From positions 166,562 through 230,561 of the forward strand of contig NZ_FOBO01000005.1 of NCBI RefSeq assembly GCF_900109855.1: DNA of 64,000 nucleotides, in the 5' to 3' direction. The notes below the pieces were generated by a model that saw only the letters and a program-made list of their open reading frames with translations, did not search any database and had not been told where the DNA came from. Below, piece by piece: positions 7,602 to 15,156 of the stretch. A program made the translations under genes and the position numbers. Origin of the DNA: Roseovarius tolerans. Its GTDB lineage: Bacteria; Pseudomonadota; Alphaproteobacteria; Rhodobacterales; Rhodobacteraceae. The stretch's first letter is position 1, and each line of letters starts with the position of its first letter.

Positions 7602-8347
7602 TCGGCGGCCTCATGGCTGTGCGGATTGTCGTGATCATGATCATGGCCGTGGTCATGGTCGTGGCGGTAAAGCGCAAGAGCGCCCTGTGTGCCGCTGCCG
7701 AAGATGGCGCGGTATTCCTCGGCCTGAGCGACAATCTCGGGGCGGCCCTCGCAGCAGACATGACCATTGAGGCAGATCACCCGGTCGCTAGCACTCATCA
7801 CCACGTGCAACTCGTGGCTGACCATCAGCACGGCGCAGCCGATTTCCTGCCGAACCTCTTCGATCCGGCGGTAGAACGCGGCGGAGCCCGGTTGATCAAG
7901 GCCCTGCGTGGCCTCGTCGAGAATCAGCAAGTCAGGATTTTCCATCAGCGCCCGGGCCAGAAGCACCCGTTGAAATTGTCCGCCCGAGAGATCGGTCATC
8001 TGACGGTCCCGCAGGTCGGGCAGCCCTGCCTGTTCAAGCGCCGCACGCACGGTTGCGGGCGCGTGGCGGCGCGGCAGGCTAAGGAACCGGGCCACGGTGA
8101 GGGGCAGGGTCGGGTCGATATGCAGCTTTTGTGGTACATAGCCGATGCGCAGCCCCGGCGAGCGGCGGATCTGCCCCTTCGCCGGTTTGATCGCGCCGAT
8201 GATGGTGCGCAGGAGCGTTGATTTGCCCGATCCGTTGGGGCCGACGATGGTCACGATCTCGCCCCTGTCGATGGCGAGGCTCACATCGTGCAGCACCATG
8301 GCCCCGCCTAGGCGAACCGCGATCCCATTGGTCTCGATCAGGCGCAT
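7598..8347 (-). CDS. znuC: Zinc ABC transporter ATP-binding protein ZnuC, His-rich tail
   Basis: This 249-residue ATPase has Walker A GPNGSGKST, signature LSGGQFQRV and Walker B LLILDEATQG, and ends in a histidine-rich tail (YRHDHDHGHDHDHD and onwards) that may bind or buffer zinc at the cytoplasmic face. The start at 8347 (MRLIETNG) is preferred: it gives the usual ZnuC length and overlaps the last codons of zur by 10 bp, whereas an upstream start would lie deep in zur. It energises the ZnuB permease in the same operon. Confidence 0.92.
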   Translation of the reverse strand: MRLIETNGIAVRLGGAMVLHDVSLAIDRGEIVTIVGPNGSGKSTLLRTIIGAIKPAKGQIRRSPGLRIGYVPQKLHIDPTLPLTVARFLSLPRRHAPATVRAALEQAGLPDLRDRQMTDLSGGQFQRVLLARALMENPDLLILDEATQGLDQPGSAAFYRRIEEVRQEIGCAVLMVSHELHVVMSASDRVICLNGHVCCEGRPEIVAQAEEYRAIFGSGTQGALALYRHDHDHGHDHDHDNPHSHEAAE

Positions 8348-8826
8348 GCGGGATGTCCCTCGCGGCAGTTGGGGCACAGGCCGACGGCCTCAACCACGGC
8401 CTGTTCGATGGCAAAACCCGCCTCGTCGGCGGCCTTGCCCAGAATACCGCGCGTCGGTTCGGCATGGGCCTCGGCCACGGCATCGCAATTGCGGCAAATG
8501 AGGAAGGCGGGGGTGTGCGTCTGGCCCGGATGGGTGCAGGCGATGAAGGCGTTGAGCCGTTCGACCTTGTGTGCGAAGCGGTGGCTGACGAGGAAGTCGA
8601 GCGCACGATAGGCGACCGGCGGCTGCGATCCCAGACCTTCGTCGCGCAGCACGTCGAGAATTTCATAAGCCCCCATGGCGCGGTGCTCACTGAGCAGGAT
8701 TTCCAGGACCCGGCGGCGCACGGGGGTGAATTGCAGTTTGTGCGCGGCGCACTGCGCCTCGACGGCTGAAAGGGCACCCTGCACGCAGCTTTTGTGGTCA
8801 TGCTGCTCGAATCCGATGGTGTCCAT
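8338..8826 (-). CDS. zur: Fur-family zinc uptake regulator Zur
   Basis: This 162-residue Fur-superfamily repressor has an N-terminal winged helix (FTPVRRRVLEILLSEHRAMGAYEIL) and a C-terminal metal-binding half with two structural-zinc Cys pairs, CRNC and CPNC. Extra Cys and His occur at both ends (HDHKSC, HPACA). Location at the head of znuC-znuB and divergent from znuA identifies it as Zur rather than Fur, Mur or PerR. In zinc-replete cells it should repress both transcription units from the shared 102-bp intergenic region, and so also itself. Confidence 0.92.
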   Translation of the reverse strand: MDTIGFEQHDHKSCVQGALSAVEAQCAAHKLQFTPVRRRVLEILLSEHRAMGAYEILDVLRDEGLGSQPPVAYRALDFLVSHRFAHKVERLNAFIACTHPGQTHTPAFLICRNCDAVAEAHAEPTRGILGKAADEAGFAIEQAVVEAVGLCPNCREGHPACA

Positions 8827-8855
8827 GCCGGGCCTCCACTGCGGTAATTTTTGGG

Positions 8856-8910
8856 CTTGATATGTTATAGAGTTACAATTATCAAGCCTGCTGATGCGTT
8901 ATGATATTAC
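8856..8910. promoter_or_regulatory. Candidate Zur operators between zur and znuA
   Basis: The divergent intergenic region holds an outer inverted repeat CTTGATA (8856-8862)/TATCAAG (8880-8886) enclosing TGTTATAGAGTTACA, and a second Zur-box-like element GTTATGATATTAC (8898-8910). Both resemble the AT-rich GTTATA...TATAAC palindromes known for proteobacterial Zur. One element sits near the zur start, the other 19 bp before znuA, which would give each promoter its own site. Confidence 0.6.
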
Positions 8911-8928
8911 ATACAATGAGGGTCTTCC

Positions 8929-9960
8929 ATGTCTATCCGAGTCATTGCAACGCTGAGTGTCGGCTTGGGTTTTTCTGGTGCCGCACTGGCCGAGACGCCC
9001 AAGGTTGCAACCGATATCACGCCAGTGCATTCGCTCGTGGCACAGGTCATGGAAGGGGCAGGCGCGCCCGCTCTGCTGATTGCGCCGGGGGCATCGCCAC
9101 ACGGGTACGCGATGCGCCCGTCCGAGGCGTCGGCACTGGAGGCAGCCGACCTTGTCTTCTGGATGGGGGAGGGGCTGACGCCCTGGCTTGAAGGGGCGAT
9201 CGCCTCGCTGGCCGGGGATGCGCATGTGATTGCCCTTCTGGGGGCCGCCGAGACGCGCGTTTTACCATTCCGCGAGGGCATTGCCTTTGATGAGCATGAC
9301 GAGCAGGACAACGACGACCACGGCCACGATGACCACGACGACCATGGCCACGATGACCATGACCACGATGACCATGACCACGACGACCACGGCCACGATG
9401 ACCATGGCCATGACGACCATGATCACGGCCACGCCCATGACGGGGCCGACCCGCATGCTTGGCTCGATCCGGCGAACGCACGGGTCTGGCTGGGTGTCAT
9501 CGCCGAAGAACTGGCAGAGCACGATCCGGAAAACGCAGCGCTCTACAAGGCAAATGCCGCAGCGGCACAAGCAGAGATTGCCGCTCTTGAGGTCGATATC
9601 GCCGAACAAACTGCGCCGTTGCGCGACGTGCCGTTTCTCGTGTTTCACGACGCGTACCAGTATTTCGAAACGCGGTTCGACATAGCTGCGGCGGGGGCCA
9701 TCGCACTCGGGGATGCCGCGGATCCAGGGCCTGCGCGGGTCGCAGCGCTTCGGGATATGGCGAAAGAGCGTGACATTGCCTGCGTCTTTTCCGAGCCGCA
9801 ATTCGACCCCAAGCTGGTCCGCAACGTCTTTGGTGATAGTATCGGGCATGGTGTGCTTGACCCCCTCGCAAGTGATGTTGTTCCCGGCCCTGCACTCTAT
9901 TCGGAAATATTGCGTGGTATGGCGCGCGCTATGACAGAATGCCTAGGTACGCAGGACTGA
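8929..9960 (+). CDS. znuA: Zinc ABC transporter substrate-binding protein ZnuA
   Basis: This 343-residue periplasmic cluster A-I binding protein has a signal peptide to about residue 21 (ALAETP), metal-ligand candidates H34 (PVHS) and H58 (SPHGYA), a long His/Asp-rich insertion (residues 121-176, about 19 His) and then DPHAWLDPANA, another ligand-bearing motif. The His-rich loop is typical of zinc-specific ZnuA and here is unusually long. It is divergent from zur-znuCB and preceded by Zur-like sites. It delivers Zn(II) to ZnuB/ZnuC. Confidence 0.93.
   Translation: MSIRVIATLSVGLGFSGAALAETPKVATDITPVHSLVAQVMEGAGAPALLIAPGASPHGYAMRPSEASALEAADLVFWMGEGLTPWLEGAIASLAGDAHVIALLGAAETRVLPFREGIAFDEHDEQDNDDHGHDDHDDHGHDDHDHDDHDHDDHGHDDHGHDDHDHGHAHDGADPHAWLDPANARVWLGVIAEELAEHDPENAALYKANAAAAQAEIAALEVDIAEQTAPLRDVPFLVFHDAYQYFETRFDIAAAGAIALGDAADPGPARVAALRDMAKERDIACVFSEPQFDPKLVRNVFGDSIGHGVLDPLASDVVPGPALYSEILRGMARAMTECLGTQD
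9289..9456 (+). repeat. Low-complexity GACCAYGRY-type repeat coding the ZnuA His-rich loop
   Basis: About 168 bp of near-repeated hexamers and nonamers (GACCATGACCACGATGACC and permutations) encode the Asp/His loop of ZnuA. Such internal repetition changes length easily by slippage, so loop length probably varies between strains. Confidence 0.8.
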
Positions 9961-10081
9961 GTCTCTAACCAAGGCAGCCGGATACGCAGCGTAAAACTTG
10001 CGCCGCCTCGCATTCCCGCACATTCTGTCGCGCAGGGATCACCCGCGCGGGAGAGGCGGGACATAAAGGGAGGACGGACCG

Positions 10082-11965
10082 ATGGGTTTCACATCGCGGC
10101 AGGATGCGCTCGACATTCAGAACGAGATGCCTTGGGAGGCGCGCGACAGACCGGCGACGCTTTACAAGATGCTGAGCGCGACGGCGCAGGCCTTTCCGGA
10201 TCGTCCGGCGCTCAGTTATCAGCTGCTTTCGGGCCCTACCGACAAGGCGCAGACGCTGACATGGCAGCAGTTTCACGATCAATGCTGTCAGGCGGCCAAT
10301 CTTTTCCGCAGCCTGAAGCTGGCCGAAGACGATGTGATCGCCCTGGTCCTGCCCAACTGTGTCGAGACCGCCGTCGCAACCATCGGCGGGGCCATTGCCG
10401 GGATCGTCAACCCGGTCAACCCGCTCTTGGAACCCGAACAGATCAGCGCGATCCTGCGTGAGACCGGGGCCAAGGTGGTGGTCACGCTCAAGGCCTTCCC
10501 CAAGACCGACATCGCGCAAAAGACCGCCGAGGCCGTGCGCCACGCGCCCGATGTGCATACCGTCTACGAGATTGACCTCAACCGGTATCTCACCCCGCCG
10601 AAAAGCTGGATCGTGCCGCTGGTCCGGCCCAAAAACCCGACCGGCCACCATGCCGATGTGCTGGATTTCAACAAGGCGATGGCGGGGCAGAGCAAGACCC
10701 TGACTTTTGCGGATAGCGACGGTGACCGGGTCGCCGCCTATTTCCATACTGGCGGCACCACCGGCATGCCCAAGGTCGCGCAGCATAAATATTCGGGCAT
10801 GATCTATAACGGCTGGATCGGGCACACGCTGCTCTTCACCGAAGACGACAACGTGATGTGCCCGCTGCCGCTGTTTCATGTCTTTGCCTGCCACGTGATC
10901 CTGATGGCCTGCATCAAATCCGGCGCGCATGTGGTCTTTCCCACGCCCGCAGGCTATCGCGGCGAGGGCGTGTTCGACAATTTCTGGAAGCTTTGCGAGC
11001 GCTGGAAGATCAGCTTCGTGATCACCGTGCCGACCGCCGTCTCGGCGCTGATGCAGCGCAAGGTGGATGCCGATCTCAGCACAGTCAAGAACGCTTTCTC
11101 CGGCTCTGCGCCGATGCCGATGGAGCTGTTTACCCGGTTCGAGAGTGCCACCGGCATGACCGTGATCGAGGGCTACGGGCTGACCGAGGCGACCTGCCTT
11201 GTCTCGGCCAACCCGCCCGAGGGGCAGAAGAAAGTGGGTTCTGTCGGAGTGCCTTTTCCCTATACGGATGTGCGCATCTACAAGGTGGTGGACGAGCAGC
11301 CGGTGGAATGTGACACAGACGAAGTGGGCGAAATCTGCATTTCCAACCCCGGTGTCTTTGCCGGCAACACCTATACCGAGGCCGCCAAGAATGCCGGCCT
11401 CTATCACCACGAAACCTACCTGCGCACCGGTGATCTGGGGCGGATCGACGGCGATGGCTATCTGTGGATCACCGGCCGTGCCAAGGATCTGATCATCCGG
11501 GGCGGGCATAATATCGACCCGGCGGATATCGAAGAGGCGCTGATGGCGCATCACGACGTGGCCATGGCCGGGGCCATCGGGCAGCCCGATGCCCATGCTG
11601 GTGAAATGCCCTGCGCCTATGTCGAACTGGTCGAGGGCGGCACGGCGACGGGGGCGGACCTGCTGGAGCATTGCAAGATCCATGTGCATGAGCGCGCGGC
11701 CATCCCGAAATATATCGAGGTGCTGGACGAATTGCCCAAAACCGCCGTCGGCAAGGTGTTCAAGCCCGACCTGCGCAAGCACGCGATCACCCGCATATAC
11801 AACTCGGCGCTGGACAAGGCGGGTCTTGCCGCGCAGGTGACCTCGGTCGTGGATGACAAGAAACGCGGGCTGGTGGCACAACTCACCCGCAAGGGTGACG
11901 CGGATGAAGAGGCCATTGGTCACGTCCTCGGGCAATTCGTGCGCCCTTGGGAATGGGCGGAGTAG
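10082..11965 (+). CDS. Acyl-CoA synthetase (AMP-forming)
   Basis: This 627-residue member of the ANL adenylate-forming family has the P-loop-like AMP-binding motif FHTGGTTGMPKVAQ near residue 221, the A5 motif EGYGLTEAT near 363, and TGDLGRIDGDGYLWITGRAKDLIIRGG near 450. A C-terminal PKTAVGKVFKPDLR carries the catalytic lysine. It activates a carboxylic acid to its CoA thioester. Substrate cannot be read from sequence; a medium- or long-chain fatty acid or an aromatic/cyclic acid are all possible. Start at 10082 is supported by GGGAGGA upstream. It is slightly longer than typical FadD proteins, with an extended C-terminus. It appears monocistronic. Confidence 0.85.
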   Translation: MGFTSRQDALDIQNEMPWEARDRPATLYKMLSATAQAFPDRPALSYQLLSGPTDKAQTLTWQQFHDQCCQAANLFRSLKLAEDDVIALVLPNCVETAVATIGGAIAGIVNPVNPLLEPEQISAILRETGAKVVVTLKAFPKTDIAQKTAEAVRHAPDVHTVYEIDLNRYLTPPKSWIVPLVRPKNPTGHHADVLDFNKAMAGQSKTLTFADSDGDRVAAYFHTGGTTGMPKVAQHKYSGMIYNGWIGHTLLFTEDDNVMCPLPLFHVFACHVILMACIKSGAHVVFPTPAGYRGEGVFDNFWKLCERWKISFVITVPTAVSALMQRKVDADLSTVKNAFSGSAPMPMELFTRFESATGMTVIEGYGLTEATCLVSANPPEGQKKVGSVGVPFPYTDVRIYKVVDEQPVECDTDEVGEICISNPGVFAGNTYTEAAKNAGLYHHETYLRTGDLGRIDGDGYLWITGRAKDLIIRGGHNIDPADIEEALMAHHDVAMAGAIGQPDAHAGEMPCAYVELVEGGTATGADLLEHCKIHVHERAAIPKYIEVLDELPKTAVGKVFKPDLRKHAITRIYNSALDKAGLAAQVTSVVDDKKRGLVAQLTRKGDADEEAIGHVLGQFVRPWEWAE

Positions 11966-12075
11966 GCATCAAAGGATAGGTCGGGCGTCACCGGAATGTC
12001 ATATGCGGAGGTAATACGGCATTCGGGACCAAAGTCCGGTCATGTGTTTCGCCCAAGCCTACAAGGAGACGGCCC

Positions 12076-12660
12076 ATGCCTCAGAAAATCTTCATCTGGG
12101 TGGCCCATCCGCGCGAAACTTCGTTTTGTTCCGCTCTGGCCGATGCCTATCAAGCCGGGGCCGAGGAGAGAGGCGCCAACATCCGGCGGATAGAACTGCA
12201 CGCCATGCGCTTTGCCCTCGACTTCGAAGGCTACGGCAAGGACATGCCCGCGCTCGAGCCCGATCTGCTGACGTGGCAGGAGGCCATCACCTGGGCCGAT
12301 CACCTGCTGATCGTGCATCCCTATTGGTGGGGGTCGATGCCCGCTCAGGCCAAGGCGGTTCTGAACCGTGCGCTGATTCCCGGCTTCGGTTTTCGTTATC
12401 ACAAACGCGGCGTGTTCTGGGACAAGCTGCTGACCGGGCGCACGGCGGATGCGATCATCACCTCCGACACGCCGCCCTGGTACGACACGCTGGTCTACCG
12501 CAAGCCGGGGCGGCGGGTGTTGCGCAATCAGGTACTGGGATTTTGCGGCATCAAGATGCGCAAGCTGGTCCAATTGGGAACGGTCAAGACCGCCGATGAG
12601 GCCAAGCGCGCCCGCTGGATCGCACGGGCGCGCGAGATGGGCCGCAGCGCGGCCTTATGA
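12076..12660 (+). CDS. NAD(P)H-dependent flavin oxidoreductase, quinone reductase family
   Basis: This 194-residue flavodoxin-fold protein begins IFIWVAHPRETSFCSALAD (phosphate/FMN-binding loop of the NQO1/KefF/MdaB family) and carries LLIVHPYWWGSMPAQAKAVLNR, the family's characteristic active-site segment. It probably transfers two electrons from NAD(P)H to quinones. AAGGAG lies upstream of the start. It converges on leuA and overlaps its end by 6 bp. The physiological substrate is unknown. Confidence 0.82.
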   Translation: MPQKIFIWVAHPRETSFCSALADAYQAGAEERGANIRRIELHAMRFALDFEGYGKDMPALEPDLLTWQEAITWADHLLIVHPYWWGSMPAQAKAVLNRALIPGFGFRYHKRGVFWDKLLTGRTADAIITSDTPPWYDTLVYRKPGRRVLRNQVLGFCGIKMRKLVQLGTVKTADEAKRARWIARAREMGRSAAL

Positions 12661-14220
12661 GACGTCCTTGTAGCTGACTTCGCGCTTGTCTGCCCCGGTC
12701 TTCTCGCGCTGCACCACGAGTCGGTTGAGCGCGTGGACATAGGCGCGGGCCGAGGCCACGACGGTATCGGTATCGGCGGACTGCCCGGTCACGATGCGGC
12801 CGTCTTCCTCCATCCGCACAGACACGGTGGCCTGCGCGTCGGTGCCCTCGGTCACGGCGGCCACCTGATAAAGCTGCAGCCGCGCCTCATGCGGAAAGAG
12901 CGCCTTGACCGCGTTGAAGGTCGCGTCGACCGGGCCATCCCCTGTGGCTTCGGTCGTTTTTTCCTCGCCGTCGATCAGCATGGTCAGTGTCGCCTTTTGC
13001 GGCCCGTCGGTGCCGCAGATCACCTGCAAATGCTTGATCTGCAAGCGGTCGCTCTCATCGTCGAGACCAGCATTCACCAGGGCGATCAGGTCCTCGTCAT
13101 AGACCTCCTTCTTGCGGTCGGCGAGTTCCTTGAACCGCACGAACACATCGCCCAGCTGATTGTCGGCCAAGTCATAGCCAAGGTCATGCAGTTTGGCACG
13201 GAGTGCGGCGCGGCCCGAATGTTTGCCCATGACGATATTGGTCGCGGCAAGGCCCACATCCTCGGGGCGCATGATCTCGAAGGTTTCGGCGTTCTTGAGC
13301 ATTCCGTCCTGATGGATGCCCGACTCATGCGCGAAGGCGTTCTTGCCGACGATGGCCTTGTTGTACTGCACGGCAAAGCCCGACACGGCGGCCACCCGGC
13401 GTGAGATGTTCATGATCTTGCGGGTGTCGATACGCGTCTCATAGGGCATGATGTCGCCACGCACCTTGAGGGCCATCACCACCTCTTCCAGCGCGGTGTT
13501 GCCCGCGCGCTCGCCAAGGCCATTGATCGTGCATTCGATCTGCCGCGCGCCGCCTGCCACGGCCGCAAGGGCGTTCGCGGTGGCCATGCCCAAATCGTTA
13601 TGACAATGGGTGGCAAAGACGATCTCGTCAGCCCCCGGCACCTCGTTGATCAGGCGGCGGATCAGATCTGCGCTCTCTACCGGGGCGGTATAGCCTACCG
13701 TGTCGGGGATGTTGATCGTGGTGGCGCCAGCCTTGATGGCGATTTCGACGACACGCTTGAGATAGTCCCACTCGGTGCGCGTGGCATCCATCGGCGACCA
13801 TTGCACGTTGTCACAGAGGTTACGCGCATGGGTTACCGTCTCATGAATGCGCTCAGCCATCTGGTCCATGTCGAGATTTGGTATGGCGCGGTGCAGCGGC
13901 GAGGTGCCGATGAAGGTGTGGATGCGCGGGGAATTCGCGTGTTTCACCGCGTCCCAGCAGCGGTCGATGTCCTTGAGATTGGCGCGGGCGAGGCCGCAGA
14001 TCGTGGCATCCTTGGACTGTTTGGCGATCTCGCTGACGGCGCGGAAATCCCCTTCAGAGGCGATGGGAAAACCCGCCTCGATGATATCGACGCCCATCTC
14101 GTCAAGCATCGACGCGATTTCGAGCTTTTCGGCGTGGGTCATGGTCGCGCCGGGCGACTGTTCACCGTCGCGCAAGGTGGTGTCGAAAATCACCACGCGG
14201 TCTTTGGTCTGATCTGTCAT
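12655..14220 (-). CDS. leuA: 2-isopropylmalate synthase
   Basis: This 521-residue enzyme condenses acetyl-CoA with 2-ketoisovalerate in the first committed step of leucine synthesis. The N-terminal TIM barrel starts FDTTLRDGEQSPGATM (metal/substrate motif) and contains FATHCHNDLGMATANAL with the HxH metal ligands. The C-terminal third is the LeuA allosteric (leucine feedback) domain. Length matches the bacterial type I enzyme. The upstream region has a leucine-rich leader ORF and a strong hairpin, so transcription is probably attenuated by leucine supply in addition to feedback inhibition. Confidence 0.95.
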   Translation of the reverse strand: MTDQTKDRVVIFDTTLRDGEQSPGATMTHAEKLEIASMLDEMGVDIIEAGFPIASEGDFRAVSEIAKQSKDATICGLARANLKDIDRCWDAVKHANSPRIHTFIGTSPLHRAIPNLDMDQMAERIHETVTHARNLCDNVQWSPMDATRTEWDYLKRVVEIAIKAGATTINIPDTVGYTAPVESADLIRRLINEVPGADEIVFATHCHNDLGMATANALAAVAGGARQIECTINGLGERAGNTALEEVVMALKVRGDIMPYETRIDTRKIMNISRRVAAVSGFAVQYNKAIVGKNAFAHESGIHQDGMLKNAETFEIMRPEDVGLAATNIVMGKHSGRAALRAKLHDLGYDLADNQLGDVFVRFKELADRKKEVYDEDLIALVNAGLDDESDRLQIKHLQVICGTDGPQKATLTMLIDGEEKTTEATGDGPVDATFNAVKALFPHEARLQLYQVAAVTEGTDAQATVSVRMEEDGRIVTGQSADTDTVVASARAYVHALNRLVVQREKTGADKREVSYKDVS

Positions 14221-14270
14221 GTCGGGTCTCTTTCACTGAATCCTAAGCCTGCGGCGCGAAAATGGCACAT

Positions 14271-14307
14271 CCTCTGAGCGGTCGCGCCATGACGGCACGC
14301 TCAGAGG
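14271..14307 (-). terminator. Attenuator-type hairpin between the leu leader and leuA
   Basis: In transcript sense, CCTCTGAGCG pairs perfectly with CGCTCAGAGG across a 17-nt loop. The 5' arm contains the last sense codon and stop codon (CTC TGA) of the leader ORF. A further stem, CCTAAGCC (14316-14309) with GGCTTAGG (14249-14242), can enclose it, and AGCCCGC/GCGGGCT (14358-14352/14334-14328) can form inside the leader. The U-tract is weak (ATTTTC), so whether this is a terminator or another leader structure is uncertain. Confidence 0.55.
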
Positions 14308-14387
14308 CGGCTTAGGCCTAGCAGAACAGCCCGCAGGCCGCGCACTAGGGCGCGGGCTTCGGGAGCGATATGGTTCTGCATCAACAT
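14301..14387 (-). CDS. Leucine-rich leader peptide for leuA (LeuL-like)
   Basis: A 28-codon ORF ends ALVRGLRAVLLGLSRL; 7 of its 28 residues are leucine, five of them within its last ten residues, and three of the Leu codons are CTA, a codon avoided in the surrounding genes. It lies 80 bp upstream of leuA on the same strand and runs into the attenuator hairpin. A second ATG two codons in (14381) is an alternative start. No strong Shine-Dalgarno is visible. Leucine leader peptides upstream of leuA are known from comparative work in proteobacteria. Confidence 0.65.
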   Translation of the reverse strand: MLMQNHIAPEARALVRGLRAVLLGLSRL

Positions 14388-14490
14388 GAGTGAAACTATA
14401 AGAGCGGCGTCGCGCGATGAAAACCCCGAAATTTCGGGGCGCAGGTGGAACGGGCTTGAAGCTTTCGCGCAGTCGGCTAGCTCTGCGATC

Positions 14491-15156
14491 ATGGAAAAGG
14501 CTTTGATCATAGGTGCATCCGGAGGCATCGGGCATGCGGTGTCCGAAGCGCTGATTGCCCGCGGTGTGGCGGTCACCGGCCTTTCGCGCAGCGCGGACGG
14601 GATTGACGTGACTGACGAGGGTTCGGTTGAGGCGGCTTTGGGGCGGCTTGAAGGGCCCTATGACCTGATACTCGTCGCGACCGGTGCGCTAGAGATCGAC
14701 GGCGCGCGGCCCGAAAAGGCGCTCAAGCAGGTGACGCCCAAGGCGATGATGGATCAGTTCGCGCTGAATTGCATCGGGCCGTCGCTGGTTTTTAAACACG
14801 CCGTGCGGCTTCTGCCACGTGACGGGCGCTGCGTGTTTGCCGCGCTCTCGGCGCGGGTTGGCTCGATCGGGGATAACGGGTTTGGTGGCTGGTACAGTTA
14901 CCGCACTGCGAAGGCCGCGCTCAACCAGATGATCCACAGCGGGGCTATAGAGCTGGGACGCAGCCACCGTGACGCCATTTGCGCGGCGCTGCACCCCGGC
15001 ACCGTTCAGACGCCGTTCACCGAGAAATACCTGGGCCGTCATCCGTCGGTGCCGCCCGAAGAGGCGGCGCAGAACCTGCTGTCGGTGATCGACGATTTGA
15101 CAGTCGAGGATAGCGGGCAGTTCTTTGATTGGCAGGGCGCGCGGGTTCCATGGTAG
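14491..15156 (+). CDS. Short-chain dehydrogenase/reductase
   Basis: This 221-residue Rossmann oxidoreductase opens MEKALIIGASGGIGHAVSE (GxxxGxG nucleotide motif) and has the catalytic YSYRTAKAALNQ (YxxxK) with a preceding Ser in ALSARVGS. The frame stays open further upstream, to 14386, but the glycine motif and protein size argue for the start at 14491, leaving the divergent leu leader region free. Its stop overlaps the photolyase start (ATGGTAG at 15150), so the two are translationally coupled. C-factor-like SDRs are often next to this photolyase type; the substrate is unknown. Confidence 0.85.
   Translation: MEKALIIGASGGIGHAVSEALIARGVAVTGLSRSADGIDVTDEGSVEAALGRLEGPYDLILVATGALEIDGARPEKALKQVTPKAMMDQFALNCIGPSLVFKHAVRLLPRDGRCVFAALSARVGSIGDNGFGGWYSYRTAKAALNQMIHSGAIELGRSHRDAICAALHPGTVQTPFTEKYLGRHPSVPPEEAAQNLLSVIDDLTVEDSGQFFDWQGARVPW

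Noticed and set aside
9289..9456. CRISPR-like short repeats
   Set aside because: The repetition is a coding Asp/His tract inside znuA with no unique spacers.
9965..11935. Long open frame (656 codons) on the minus strand
   Set aside because: It is entirely antisense to the acyl-CoA synthetase, has Arg/His/Gly-biased translation and no recognisable domain; a shadow caused by GC-rich codon use.
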